The translations under genes and the position numbers were made by a program. Shown here piece after piece: positions 35,847 through 44,353 of a stretch of 64,000 nt of DNA. A model generated the notes under the pieces. It was not told the DNA's origin. It searched no databases and saw nothing but the letters and a program-made list of their open reading frames with translations. Numbering within the stretch: position 1 is the first letter of the stretch; every line of letters starts with the position of its first letter. Origin of the DNA: Bryobacter sp. (lineage in GTDB: Bacteria > Acidobacteriota > Terriglobia > Bryobacterales > Bryobacteraceae); contig JALHNH010000006.1 of the NCBI GenBank assembly GCA_022843625.1, positions 124,001 through 188,000 of the forward strand, given 5' to 3'.

Positions 35847-36886
35847 CCGACCTTGCGCAGTTTCGTAATGCGCCCTACCTCAACCCATTCAGCAACGTAG
35901 ATGTTGCCATCGGGGTCAAAGCTGGCAGCATGCGGGGCGATAAACTTACCCGGCGTAAAGCCACTCCGCTCAAGCGTCCGCAGCCCCTCATAAGTCTTGC
36001 CATCCGGCTGCCTGCCATCCCCCAACTGCACGATTGGTTTGTTGTTCTGGTCAAAAAGAGTCACAACGGCCTTAAGATCAGGCATCAGCATCGTGCTTTT
36101 ATGAAAGTCAAAAGTGCTGGGCCAGCGCACTCCATCTTTGAGAGAGTGCAGCGGCTTGCCGTCGAGAGTGAAGTACTGCACGCGGCTGTTGGCACCTCGT
36201 TCGCCCACCATTAGCAGCGGCTTCTTGCCACGAGTGTCGATGGCGATAGCGTGCGGCCAGATGGTCGTGCCCTTGGCGGTCTCAAGATCTTTGTTCTTGT
36301 CCATCAACTCGCGCGAGCCTCCGAAGCTGCGCACCCAGCGGAGCTTTTCATCAAACTGATGAATGTAAAACTTCCCATAGCCATCAGCAACGTAGATGTG
36401 GCCGTTCGGGGCAATGGCCAGCGTCGATGGCTTGAATTCACTGGCCTTGCTGTAGAGGCCACTGATATGGGGGGCATGCATCACCCAAACCACTTCGCCA
36501 TCGAGGGTAGTCTTGCGGATGAAGCCTTTGACATTGTCGCAGTGGTAGAGGAATTCGGTGTTGCCTTCTTTATGCAGCACCAGGCCATGAGCGCCGCCCC
36601 TCAGGTCTGCGCCCCAGCTCTTGATGAACTTGCCTTTGTCATCAAAGATGGCGATCGCGTCAGGGCTCTCGCTCGTTTTGTGAACAGTGTGGGCAATGAT
36701 GACGCGGCGGTCTTCCGTAATGATGATGCCGTGGGTATTGCCGAACTTGAGCGAAGAGGGCAGCTGGGCCCAATCGTGAGTGGCTTCATAGCGGTGTTCA
36801 CCTGATCCCATTATCGGAAGAGGATTTTGGGCTTTCGAAGAGAGAGCAAAAGTAGTGAGCCCGGCGAGCATAGTGCGGCGTTGCAT
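35843..36886 (-). CDS. exported NHL/six-bladed beta-propeller protein
   Basis: A 347-aa protein with a twin-arginine-type start (MQRRTMLAGLTTFALSS) and propeller repeats: HGIIITEDRRVIIAHTVHK, STLAIAPNGHIYVADGYGKFYIHQF, HAIAIDTRGKKPLLMVGERGANSRVQYF and HAASFDPDGNIYVAEW. This resembles NHL-repeat proteins and peptidyl-glycine lyase-like propellers in Acidobacteria and Planctomycetes; no catalytic assignment. Start is 14 bp from selC on the other strand. Confidence 0.8.
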   Translation of the reverse strand: MQRRTMLAGLTTFALSSKAQNPLPIMGSGEHRYEATHDWAQLPSSLKFGNTHGIIITEDRRVIIAHTVHKTSESPDAIAIFDDKGKFIKSWGADLRGGAHGLVLHKEGNTEFLYHCDNVKGFIRKTTLDGEVVWVMHAPHISGLYSKASEFKPSTLAIAPNGHIYVADGYGKFYIHQFDEKLRWVRSFGGSRELMDKNKDLETAKGTTIWPHAIAIDTRGKKPLLMVGERGANSRVQYFTLDGKPLHSLKDGVRWPSTFDFHKSTMLMPDLKAVVTLFDQNNKPIVQLGDGRQPDGKTYEGLRTLERSGFTPGKFIAPHAASFDPDGNIYVAEWVEVGRITKLRKVG

Positions 36887-36900
36887 GTAATTATTGTGAC

Positions 36901-36995
36901 GGAAGCCAATTCTTGCCGGTGTTGGGCCTGGTCTTCAAAACCAGTGAGAGGCGCTCCGCGTCTCTGGTGGGTTCGACTCCCACTGGCTTCCGCCA
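36901..36995 (+). tRNA. selC: tRNA-Sec (UCA anticodon)
   Basis: A 95-nt tRNA that folds as selenocysteine tRNA: 8-bp acceptor stem (GGAAGCCA with TGGCTTCC), discriminator G and encoded CCA; anticodon stem CTGGT/ACCAG with loop CTTCAAA, giving UCA; a long variable arm with an AGAGGCG...CGTCTCT-type stem; and a T arm with stem GTGGG/CCCAC and loop TTCGACT. It decodes UGA as Sec with SelA, SelB and SelD, none of which is in this window. Its promoter must lie inside the 5' end of the divergent propeller gene. Confidence 0.96.
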
Positions 36996-37014
36996 CAAAC
37001 CTGAAAGGACAGCC

Positions 37015-37329
37015 ATGACGATTGAAATTCTCTATTTCGAAGGCTGCCCCAACTACGAGCCCACTCTCAACAGAGTCAAACAAATCCTGAAGGATTTAGG
37101 CATGAAGCAGAAAGTGCTCGAAGTCATCATCACCACCCCGAAAATGGCCGAGTCCTTCCGCTTCCTTGGCTCACCCACAGTACTCGTCAATGGCCTGGAC
37201 GTTGAGCCATCCGCAAGAAATTCGAATCAGATTGGCTTCGGCAACCGCACCTATCCCTCAGGTGACCGAAGAGTAGGAATCCCAAGCGAAGAAATGGTGA
37301 GGGCGGCAATCCTCGAAGCACGCGGCTGA
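37015..37329 (+). CDS. thioredoxin-fold protein, DF (seleno)protein-like
   Basis: A 104-aa protein that starts at ATG 37015 after GAAAGGA, 19 bp past selC. MTIEILYFEGCPNYEPTLNRV gives the first strand with a single Cys at the position that is Cys or Sec in the DF family, FLGSPTVLVNGLDVEP contains the cis-Pro and DxEP element, and the C-terminus has NRTYPSGDRRVGIPSEEMVRAAI. The second Cys seen in many relatives before RxY is Asn here. It is probably a one-Cys redox or metal-handling protein. Its adjacency to selC fits the family's link to selenium, but no in-frame UGA is present. Confidence 0.75.
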   Translation: MTIEILYFEGCPNYEPTLNRVKQILKDLGMKQKVLEVIITTPKMAESFRFLGSPTVLVNGLDVEPSARNSNQIGFGNRTYPSGDRRVGIPSEEMVRAAILEARG

Positions 37330-37330
37330 T

Positions 37331-37549
37331 TCATTGGCGCCACGGAAAAAGCCAGCTCCACCAACTCTTCTTCTCCTCCGGCTCCATCTCCGGATGCTCC
37401 GCACGCCAGGCCTGAGCATCACTCAAATCCTGACGGCAATACGGACAATCCTGAATATGCCGGTCAATACTCTCCCGCTCGTCGGCATCGATCTTCTTCG
37501 ATAAATAGCGGGCCAGCGCTTCGTACGGAATATGCGAATCTGCGCTCAG
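37331..37549 (-). CDS. small putative zinc-finger (anti-sigma-like) protein with CTG start
   Basis: A 72-aa frame with no ATG, GTG or TTG. It reads LSADSHIPYEALARYLSKK, then ERESIDRHIQDCPYCRQDLSDAQAW with the HxxxCxxC zinc motif of the zf-HC2/anti-sigma family, and ends KSWWSWLFPWRQ. The only useful start is CTG at 37549-37547, whose CTGA overlaps the TGA of the upstream LD-carboxypeptidase gene exactly as ATGA overlaps do, with an AGAGG about 9 bp before it. An ATT further in is the other option. The aromatic tail could touch the membrane. No sigma factor gene is adjacent. Confidence 0.6.
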   Translation of the reverse strand: MSADSHIPYEALARYLSKKIDADERESIDRHIQDCPYCRQDLSDAQAWRAEHPEMEPEEKKSWWSWLFPWRQ

Positions 37550-38568
37550 GAAACGGCCGCCTCTTCAATAATCAATTGCTTCGCGTCCGCATCCATCGAC
37601 GCCATCACGCCCACCGGCAGCGTGATCTGGTCTGCCGTGTGGCCAATCAAGAGGCCGTGGAAGACAGGTACCTTTACCTTGGCGAATACCCGGTCCAGCA
37701 CCTCACCCAGCGTGTAGTTGAAGGTAATCGACGGCTGGAAGTCGCGTGGGCCACAATCGACACACTCCCCAATCACCACCCCCGCACACTCATCAAACTT
37801 ACCCGCCAGCACCAACTGCTGCAGCATACGGTCGATACGGTACGGTTCTTCCCCCACGTCTTCCAAAAAGAAAATCTTCCCCTTCACATCCGGCTCGTGC
37901 GGCGTGCCCATCAGACAACTCACCAGCGTCAGATTCCCACCAATCAGGCGGCCTTTGGCCTTCCCAGGCCGCACCATCCGTAAGGGATGCTGCGGGCGGT
38001 AGACGTTACGCTCGGTCGGATTACCCAGCACCCCCATCGGCTTGTTATCCATCGCCCGCTTAAACCAGTTCTGCGAAAACTCCGTAAACGGCGAAAGCCC
38101 CGTAGGCCCATGAAAAGTAATCAGTCCGGTCTTCTGATGGATGGCCAGATGCAGCCCGGTGATGTCGCTATAACCCAGCAGCATCTTCGGGTTCTTGCGG
38201 ATCAGTTCGTAGTCGATGCCATCAAGCAATTGCGGAGTGCCATAACCACCACGCACGCAGATGATCCCCTTCACTTCCGGGTCGGCAAACATCGTGTGAA
38301 TGTCTTCAATCCGGCCAGGAATGCTCTCCCCCAACTGCCCTTCCCGCTTACCCACCTGTTTGCCAATCTTCACCTTCCAGCCAAACATCTGCGCCGTCAG
38401 TTGCATGGTTTGCAACTGGTTGGGGTCTGCAACAAAAGTGCTGGGACTGATCAGCCCGACGGTGTCGCCGGGCCGCATCATTTTCGGCTTGATCAGACTG
38501 GTAGCTGCCCCGGACTGGGCCGCCATTGCAGCCACCGGCATGGCCGATACGAATTCGCGACGCTTCAT
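37546..38568 (-). CDS. LD-carboxypeptidase (peptidase family S66)
   Basis: A 340-aa exported protein (Tat-like start MKRREFVSAMPVAAMAAQ). S66 catalytic elements are visible: Ser134 in LLGYSDITGLH, Glu in FFLEDVGEEPYRIDRML and His in GLLIGHTADQ. The N-terminal MRPGDTVGLISPS and GIICVRGGYGTPQLLDGIDY also match. It removes the terminal D-Ala from tetrapeptides during murein recycling or acts on related LD-peptides; export points to the periplasm, unlike cytoplasmic LdcA. It lies 11 bp after the enolase-superfamily gene. Confidence 0.9.
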   Translation of the reverse strand: MKRREFVSAMPVAAMAAQSGAATSLIKPKMMRPGDTVGLISPSTFVADPNQLQTMQLTAQMFGWKVKIGKQVGKREGQLGESIPGRIEDIHTMFADPEVKGIICVRGGYGTPQLLDGIDYELIRKNPKMLLGYSDITGLHLAIHQKTGLITFHGPTGLSPFTEFSQNWFKRAMDNKPMGVLGNPTERNVYRPQHPLRMVRPGKAKGRLIGGNLTLVSCLMGTPHEPDVKGKIFFLEDVGEEPYRIDRMLQQLVLAGKFDECAGVVIGECVDCGPRDFQPSITFNYTLGEVLDRVFAKVKVPVFHGLLIGHTADQITLPVGVMASMDADAKQLIIEEAAVS

Positions 38569-38579
38569 AACTGGTGAGG

Positions 38580-39806
38580 TTACCAGTTTGTGAGGCTGCC
38601 GTCTGGACGGTGGAAGAGCTGAATCGGCTGGTCGTGCTTGTTCAATTCCCAGAACATCTTGATCTTCGAGGGATCAAAGGTGACCCCCAGTCCCGGACGG
38701 TTGTTCGGGTAGAGCTTGCCGGCTTTGAAGTCGAAGCATTCCGGCAAGTAAAACTTGTGTGGCAGGTCGATCGCGGTGCCAGTCATCTCCATCATCACCG
38801 GCCCGGAGAACGCAGCATTACAATGCACCAGCGACGCCTCGCCAATCGGCCCGGTAAAGTGAGGAGTCTGCCCAACATAATGCGTCTCGCACAGCGCAGC
38901 CAGCTTCAGGTATTCCGTAATGCCGCCGCAATTCGGAATCGACACCCGGTTGTAGTCAATCAGCCGGCCTTCGATCAATTCGTTGATATCCCACTTGTGG
39001 CTATGCTGTTCACCAACAGCAATCGGCACCTTCACCATCGGCCTCAGCTGCTTGTACACACTATTGTTCTCGCTACGCACCAGGTCTTCGACAAAATACG
39101 GCTCCAGCGGCTCGATCATCGCACTCAGCTTGACGGCATCGGGGAAGTCAACACGGGTGTGAAAGTCGATCGCCCAGTCTCCAGCCTTGCCAACACCTTC
39201 GCGAATCTGCTGGCACTGCTCAAAAGTCTTATGTACCATCGCACGATTCTGAAACGCATTCCCCTGCCCCGGATCGGCAATCGAGGTACGAAAGGCGCGA
39301 AACCCATACTCCACGCAAGCGCGTGCGTTCTCAACCAGGTTCACCTTCTTCGGGTTGGGGAAACCCGTGCAATAGCACTCGATGTGGTCGCGCGACTGCC
39401 CGCCAATCAGTTCATGCACCGGCACCCCCAGAGCTTTACCCTTCAAATCCCAAAGCGCCAGGTCCAGCGCGCCAATCGAGTGCGTCTTCTCGCGCCCCGC
39501 TGGATAAAAGAGCCCGCGGAACATCAACTGCCAGAGGTAATCAATCTTGTTGGGGCTTTGCCCGATCAACTGGGCCGCCAGTTGCTTCACCAGATCCGGC
39601 GAACCACCTTCGCCAATGCCAGTAAGCCCGGCATCGGTCTCGATCGTCACCACATGAAAGCTCTGGTTCACCATGGGGCGGGTGATTGGCGATTCGTAGT
39701 AGCGAATCCGGGTAATTTTCATCCGCTTCAATTCGGCGTGTGCCTTTTCAGCAAGCGGAAAGGCAAGTGCGGCACCCTGCAGGAAATTGCGACGTGACAG
39801 TTTCAT
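38580..39806 (-). CDS. mandelate racemase/enolase-superfamily enzyme with Tat signal
   Basis: A 408-aa protein with a twin-arginine signal (MKLSRRNFLQGAALAFPLAEKAHA). The N-terminal capping domain (KITRIRYYESP ... VVTIETDAGLTGIGEG) and TIM barrel of the superfamily follow. Metal ligands are visible as DFHTRVD, PYFVEDLV and GEQHSHK, with a general-base region near HFTGPIG. The pattern resembles galactonate/gluconate-type sugar acid dehydratases; the exact substrate is not deducible. Export is common for these enzymes in Solibacter relatives. Divergent from qhpA with 33 bp between starts. Confidence 0.88.
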   Translation of the reverse strand: MKLSRRNFLQGAALAFPLAEKAHAELKRMKITRIRYYESPITRPMVNQSFHVVTIETDAGLTGIGEGGSPDLVKQLAAQLIGQSPNKIDYLWQLMFRGLFYPAGREKTHSIGALDLALWDLKGKALGVPVHELIGGQSRDHIECYCTGFPNPKKVNLVENARACVEYGFRAFRTSIADPGQGNAFQNRAMVHKTFEQCQQIREGVGKAGDWAIDFHTRVDFPDAVKLSAMIEPLEPYFVEDLVRSENNSVYKQLRPMVKVPIAVGEQHSHKWDINELIEGRLIDYNRVSIPNCGGITEYLKLAALCETHYVGQTPHFTGPIGEASLVHCNAAFSGPVMMEMTGTAIDLPHKFYLPECFDFKAGKLYPNNRPGLGVTFDPSKIKMFWELNKHDQPIQLFHRPDGSLTNW

Positions 39807-39839
39807 AGTGTTCGGACTTTATGTTATACCTGATTTACC

Positions 39840-41498
39840 ATGCGAAAGTTGTTAAGTGTTGTAGCTTTCGCATCTGGACTCTTCGCCCAGATCCCTGTCA
39901 CCGATCCCCTAGTCGTAGCGAAATGCTCTGGATGCCACGCCAAAGATGACAAAGGGAATCTCAGCCGAATCTCTGAACTCCGATCCGCCCCTGAAGGCTG
40001 GCAGCAAGCCCTCAAGAGAATGGTCCGTCTTCACGGGCTCACGCTTTCTGCCGACGATGCCCGCAAGATCGTGCAATATCTCGGCGATCAGCATGGCCTG
40101 GCCCCAGAAGAAGCAAAGCCCGGCATCTACTATTTTGAAAAACGCCACCTCGATCAGGAAAAATATCCAGAGGTCGTACGTGAGGCATGCGTAAGCTGCC
40201 ATCCCTACGGTCAGGCAATGAACTGGCGTCGTACCCCCAAAGAATGGGACCTCCTCGTCAACATGCACATCGGTTATTTCCCGGTAGTGCAGTGGAATAG
40301 CTTTACGGGATCGATGCGCGGCCCGGGCGCTCCGGGCGCTCCGTCGGCACCCGCCGCCGACACCCGCACTCCTGTTGAAAAAGCTATCGAGCAGATGAAG
40401 AAGGACTTCCCCCTCGAAACCAAAGAATGGGCCGAATGGACTGCCTCCCGCCGCCAGGCAAAACTCGCCGGTCGCTGGTTGCTCAGCGCAACCCAACCAG
40501 GCAAGGGTGGCTTCATCGGTGAAGTCTCGATCGAACCAGGCGCCACGCCCAACGAATGGGTAACGCGCTCATCGATGACCAGCATCGAAACCGGCCAGAC
40601 AGTTACCCGAGAAGGCAAGAGTGTCCTCTACACCGGCTATTCCTGGCGCGGCCGCAGCGGCACCAAAGACAATGCAGTACGCGAAGTCATGTTGGTCTCC
40701 CGCGATCAAGGTCAGATGGAAGGCCGCTGGTTCTGGGGAGCTTATGACGAAACGGGCTTCGACGTCAAACTCACCCGAGCCGAAGAGCGCCCGCTCATTC
40801 TCAAAACTTCAGTAACGTCGTTGCGGATGGGCTCTACCTCCAGCTTCAAGATTTTTGGTGACCAGTTTGCTACTGGCCTCACTCCCGCAGATCTCGATCT
40901 GGGCGCTGGCGTCACGGTAAAGCGCATCCTCAACCAGTCCCGCACAATGGTTGAAATTGAAGTGGAAGTAGCGGCCAAGACCGCTCTCGGCCTGCGTGAT
41001 ATCGCAGTTAAGCGCGCTGTAGCTCCTGCATCCATTGCCGTCTACGACACAGTGGATTACATCAAGACTGCTACCGACACGGCGCTCGGCCGCCTCGGCG
41101 GTGGCAGCGGTGTCTTCACCAAAGGCTTCGTTCAATTCGAAGCCATCGGCTACAACCGCGGCCTCGACGGCAAGCCCAACACGATCGATGACATCAAGCT
41201 CGGCCCGGTAAAGGCCGAATGGTCGATGGAAGAATTCTTCGCCATCTACGGCGATGACGATGTGCAGTTCGTCGGTGCCCTCGACCCCAAAACCGGCCTC
41301 TTCACACCCAGCGTCGAGGGGCCCAACCCCAAGCGCAAATTCAGCCGTAACAACTACGGCGACGTCTGGGCTGTAGCCACCTACAAAGGTGCCGACGCTG
41401 CCGTCTCAAAGGATGGCAAGCCGCTCACCGCAAAGTGCTACTTGCTCGTCACCGTGCCGCAGTACATGCGCTGGGATCAACCCGAGGTTGCGCAGTAA
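39840..41498 (+). CDS. qhpA: quinohemoprotein amine dehydrogenase alpha subunit
   Basis: A 552-aa periplasmic protein with a signal peptide (MRKLLSVVAFASGLFAQ). Two c-type heme sites, C29SGCH and C117VSCH, lie in the N-terminal domain, followed by Ig-like beta domains, as in the Paracoccus and Pseudomonas alpha subunit (PeaA). It passes electrons from the CTQ cofactor of the gamma subunit to azurin or cytochrome c while primary amines are oxidised to aldehydes. A Gly/Ala/Pro-rich insertion lies around residues 160-180. The TAA shares its last A with the ATG of qhpD. Confidence 0.92.
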   Translation: MRKLLSVVAFASGLFAQIPVTDPLVVAKCSGCHAKDDKGNLSRISELRSAPEGWQQALKRMVRLHGLTLSADDARKIVQYLGDQHGLAPEEAKPGIYYFEKRHLDQEKYPEVVREACVSCHPYGQAMNWRRTPKEWDLLVNMHIGYFPVVQWNSFTGSMRGPGAPGAPSAPAADTRTPVEKAIEQMKKDFPLETKEWAEWTASRRQAKLAGRWLLSATQPGKGGFIGEVSIEPGATPNEWVTRSSMTSIETGQTVTREGKSVLYTGYSWRGRSGTKDNAVREVMLVSRDQGQMEGRWFWGAYDETGFDVKLTRAEERPLILKTSVTSLRMGSTSSFKIFGDQFATGLTPADLDLGAGVTVKRILNQSRTMVEIEVEVAAKTALGLRDIAVKRAVAPASIAVYDTVDYIKTATDTALGRLGGGSGVFTKGFVQFEAIGYNRGLDGKPNTIDDIKLGPVKAEWSMEEFFAIYGDDDVQFVGALDPKTGLFTPSVEGPNPKRKFSRNNYGDVWAVATYKGADAAVSKDGKPLTAKCYLLVTVPQYMRWDQPEVAQ

Positions 41499-42925
41499 TG
41501 CAGTTGCAAGTGTCAGAGTTTCATCAGTTTGAGGCTGGCGGAAACCCCTTCCTTTACCTGGTGCCCAGTGGCGGAATTTTCGCCGTCGACGAACTCTCAC
41601 GCAAGGCCCTGGCCATTGCCAAAGAGAATCCGCGCGAAGCTAAAGAACTGCTCGACGCCCTCGTTGCCACCGGAGCAACAGTAGAAGACGCCCGCGATTG
41701 TATCGAAGAACTGGTCGGCGCTCGCGCCCTCGGCCCCGAAGGTGGCTGGAAAGAACCGATCGACGAAGCCCCCGCCAAGTTCCCCCTCCAGACCCTCGTC
41801 ATCAATCTCACCAATCAGTGCAATCTGAGCTGTCAGTATTGCTATGAATTCGGTGAAGACAAAGTCGCCACGCCCGAAGGCAAAGCGAAGTTCATGGAAC
41901 TCGAAACCGCTCAGCAGAGCGTCGACTTCCTCTTCAAAGAATCCGCCGGTCGCAACTCAGTTCATATCACCTTCTTCGGTGGCGAAACGCTGATGAACTT
42001 CCCGCTGCTCAAGCAGATCGTGGACTATTCACAAGCCGAAGCCAAAGCCAAGGGCGTAACGATCGACTACTCCCTCACCACCAACGCCACCCTGCTCCGC
42101 CCGGACATCATCGAATACCTCAGCGCCAACGCAATTGGCGTAACCGTATCGATGGATGGCCCCAAAGAGATGAACGATCAGTTGCGCGTCTTTGCCAACG
42201 GCAAAGGCAGCTACGACATCATCGTTCCCAAGGTGAAGGAGTTGCTCAAGCAGCACACCACACGGCCAATTGCCGCCCGTGTCACTTTGACCAACGGCGT
42301 CCGCGACGTGGCCAAAATCTTTCAACACCTCAGATACGAAATCGGATTTCATGAAGTTGGGTTTGCACCGGTCACCACCTCACCCACCCGCCTTTATGCC
42401 ATCGACGAAAAAGGTCTCGACGATGTATTAGGACAGTTTGAAAAGCTGGCCTACGAGTATCTGGAATTCGCACTACGCGGTGAGCATCATGGCTTCTCAA
42501 ACGTCAGCGACACCTTAAGTGAGTTGCATCAGGGGATTTCAAAATCGCATCCCTGTGGCGCGGGCCTCGGCCTGTTGGGCGTCGGCCCTTCGGGCGACAT
42601 CTCGCCCTGTCACCGGTTTGTCGATAGCGATGAACATAAACTGGGCCATGTATCAGAAGGCATGGACTCAGACAAACAACAGGACTTTCTGAAGCGCGGA
42701 CACGTCAATGCCAAGTACGATTGTGAGTCTTGCTGGGCGCGTCCGGTCTGCGCGGGTGGCTGTTATCACGAGGCCTTCGTGCGCTACGGCGACACAGGCC
42801 ACGCCAACCTGCATTACTGTGACTGGATCCGCGGCTGGACAGATCTTTGCCTTAAAATTTATGGTGAGATCGCAACGCACAACCCAAGCTTCTTGAATCA
42901 TTTTGATCAGAGGAAAGCATCATGA
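41498..42925 (+). CDS. qhpD: radical SAM maturase QhpD for the gamma subunit
   Basis: A 475-aa radical SAM/SPASM enzyme. The SAM cluster is C108-x3-C112-x2-C115 in NLTNQCNLSCQYCYEFGED, GGETLMNFPLL follows, and the C-terminal SPASM cysteines lie in GDISPCHRF and CESCWARPVCAGGCYHEA. QhpD (PeaB) forms the three Cys-Asp/Glu thioether cross-links in QhpC. The start ATG 41498 overlaps the qhpA stop (TAATG); the ORF's earlier start lies within qhpA. Coupled by ATGA to its substrate gene qhpC. Confidence 0.93.
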   Translation: MQLQVSEFHQFEAGGNPFLYLVPSGGIFAVDELSRKALAIAKENPREAKELLDALVATGATVEDARDCIEELVGARALGPEGGWKEPIDEAPAKFPLQTLVINLTNQCNLSCQYCYEFGEDKVATPEGKAKFMELETAQQSVDFLFKESAGRNSVHITFFGGETLMNFPLLKQIVDYSQAEAKAKGVTIDYSLTTNATLLRPDIIEYLSANAIGVTVSMDGPKEMNDQLRVFANGKGSYDIIVPKVKELLKQHTTRPIAARVTLTNGVRDVAKIFQHLRYEIGFHEVGFAPVTTSPTRLYAIDEKGLDDVLGQFEKLAYEYLEFALRGEHHGFSNVSDTLSELHQGISKSHPCGAGLGLLGVGPSGDISPCHRFVDSDEHKLGHVSEGMDSDKQQDFLKRGHVNAKYDCESCWARPVCAGGCYHEAFVRYGDTGHANLHYCDWIRGWTDLCLKIYGEIATHNPSFLNHFDQRKAS

Positions 42926-43260
42926 GGCACCTAAGAGCCGTCAACAAGAAAGCCCGTCGCATTGACGACCTGCTTTCAACAACCGAAGGCGACTTTGTCG
43001 CTCTTCAGCAAAACAGCGCAGCACAGCGCCCGCATTACCCGATGGGTTGCTCCATCGTTTTTTCGCCAGGCTGGGAAGTAGATTCCACGGGCGGCACGGC
43101 CGGGCTCTGCCAGCCCGTCGAGCGCGATCTCTACGATTGCTACATCAGTTGCTACTGGCCGGCCCAGGTTCCCGACCATCTCAACAACTACCCCGAGTGG
43201 ACCAGCAAATGCGCCGCTGCCACCAAAGACTGGCGCAATATCGATCTGGTATTCCCATAA
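42922..43260 (+). CDS. qhpC: quinohemoprotein amine dehydrogenase gamma subunit precursor (CTQ peptide)
   Basis: A 112-aa RiPP-like precursor. A ~36-residue leader precedes the core. The core keeps every modified position of the Paracoccus protein at the same spacing: C43-E52, C63-D69 and C77-D85 for thioethers, and C73-W79 for the cysteine tryptophylquinone. Motifs around them are FSPGWEVD, LCQPVERDLYDCYISCYWPAQVPD. It has no Sec or Tat signal, fitting export by QhpF and leader removal by QhpE. An extra Cys at position ~97 (SKCAAATKDW) is not in the known pattern. Confidence 0.93.
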   Translation: MRHLRAVNKKARRIDDLLSTTEGDFVALQQNSAAQRPHYPMGCSIVFSPGWEVDSTGGTAGLCQPVERDLYDCYISCYWPAQVPDHLNNYPEWTSKCAAATKDWRNIDLVFP

Positions 43261-43261
43261 A

Positions 43262-44353
43262 ATGCAGCGCCGTACATTTCTATCAACCGTAGCTGCAGCT
43301 GGCCTCGCTCCGGCCCAAACCGCCAAGCTCGGCACTCTCTTCGTAGGTGCCTGGCAGAAGCGCGTTCTGGTGATCGATGAAGCCTCTCGCAAGATCTCCA
43401 CCGAGATCAATCTCAAGCTCGACGTACCCCGCTCGATGATGTTCAGCGAAGACAAGAAAAAGCTGATCATCCACTCGGCGATGGAATGTGGCTTTGAAAT
43501 TGTCGACGTCGCAACCCGCAAGCTCGAGCGGAGCTTCAAGCTAGATACGGCTGGCAAGAAGTATCGCCCCAGCGGTTTTGCTCTCTCGCCCGACAGCAAG
43601 AAGATGTACACGGCCCTCTACACAGTCGACAAGAAGATCGATCGTTTTGAAGTCAGCAAGCCTCAGTGGGCTATCATTGACATGGAAAACGAGAAGATCG
43701 AAAAGTTCGTCGATTTCCCCAAGGAGCAACAATTGCGCGGAGGGCGCGGTGGTGGCCTGCGTGTATCTCCCGACGGCAAGTTTCTCTATCAGTTCCGCGA
43801 CAACGTCAACATCTACTCAACCGAAGACTTCAAAGAAGTCGGCAAGATCGAACTGTCAAAGCCGCTCTTCCCTGGCATCGAACGCGTATCCATTTCAGGC
43901 AACGACGATCCTCACGAAGAGCCAGGCAAGATCTTCGGGTTCTTCAATTCGACAGATCCAATTGTTCACAAGACAACTTTTGGATTTGCGACGTTTGACC
44001 TCAACAAGCGCACCTTCGAATTCTCACCCGTCGGACCATCCACCACTCGTACCACCGGCTTGCGTCTCACACCAGACCGCAAAACCGGCTATACAGTGGC
44101 ATATAACGGCATGGGTGCAAATCAGCGTTGTGAGTTCTGGACCTTCGATATTGCATCCAAGCGCATTACCAAGATTCAGGAATTTGATGGGCGCAGCCGC
44201 TTTGAATTCAACCTCTCTTCAGATGGAAAGCTGCTCTATATCTACGGCGCTGGCAACACGCTCGAGATGTACGACGCAGCAACGCTGAAGATGGTGAAGG
44301 ATCTGGACGTGAATACGGACATGACTTCAAACATGCTGGTTTTGCCGGGCTGA
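43262..44353 (+). CDS. qhpB: quinohemoprotein amine dehydrogenase beta subunit
   Basis: A 363-aa seven-bladed propeller with a Tat-like start (MQRRTFLSTVAAAGLAPAQ). Repeats include KLGTLFVGAWQKRVLVID, PSGFALSPDSKKMYTALY, LRVSPDGKFLYQFRDNVNIYS and LRLTPDRKTGYTVAYNG, as in the beta subunit (PeaD) that cradles the gamma subunit. It follows qhpC by 1 bp and overlaps qhpF at TGATG, the normal A-D-C-B-F-E order. Confidence 0.88.
   Translation: MQRRTFLSTVAAAGLAPAQTAKLGTLFVGAWQKRVLVIDEASRKISTEINLKLDVPRSMMFSEDKKKLIIHSAMECGFEIVDVATRKLERSFKLDTAGKKYRPSGFALSPDSKKMYTALYTVDKKIDRFEVSKPQWAIIDMENEKIEKFVDFPKEQQLRGGRGGGLRVSPDGKFLYQFRDNVNIYSTEDFKEVGKIELSKPLFPGIERVSISGNDDPHEEPGKIFGFFNSTDPIVHKTTFGFATFDLNKRTFEFSPVGPSTTRTTGLRLTPDRKTGYTVAYNGMGANQRCEFWTFDIASKRITKIQEFDGRSRFEFNLSSDGKLLYIYGAGNTLEMYDAATLKMVKDLDVNTDMTSNMLVLPG

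Noticed and set aside
37327..37389. Possible Sec readthrough of the TGA ending the thioredoxin-fold gene
   Set aside because: The downstream frame is low-complexity Ser/Pro, antisense to the zinc-finger gene, and unlike the family C-terminus; no SECIS-like hairpin follows the codon.
38574..39797. 407-aa open frame on the plus strand antisense to the enolase-superfamily gene
   Set aside because: The minus-strand frame has a Tat signal and all superfamily metal ligands; the plus frame has no recognisable family and is a GC-codon shadow.
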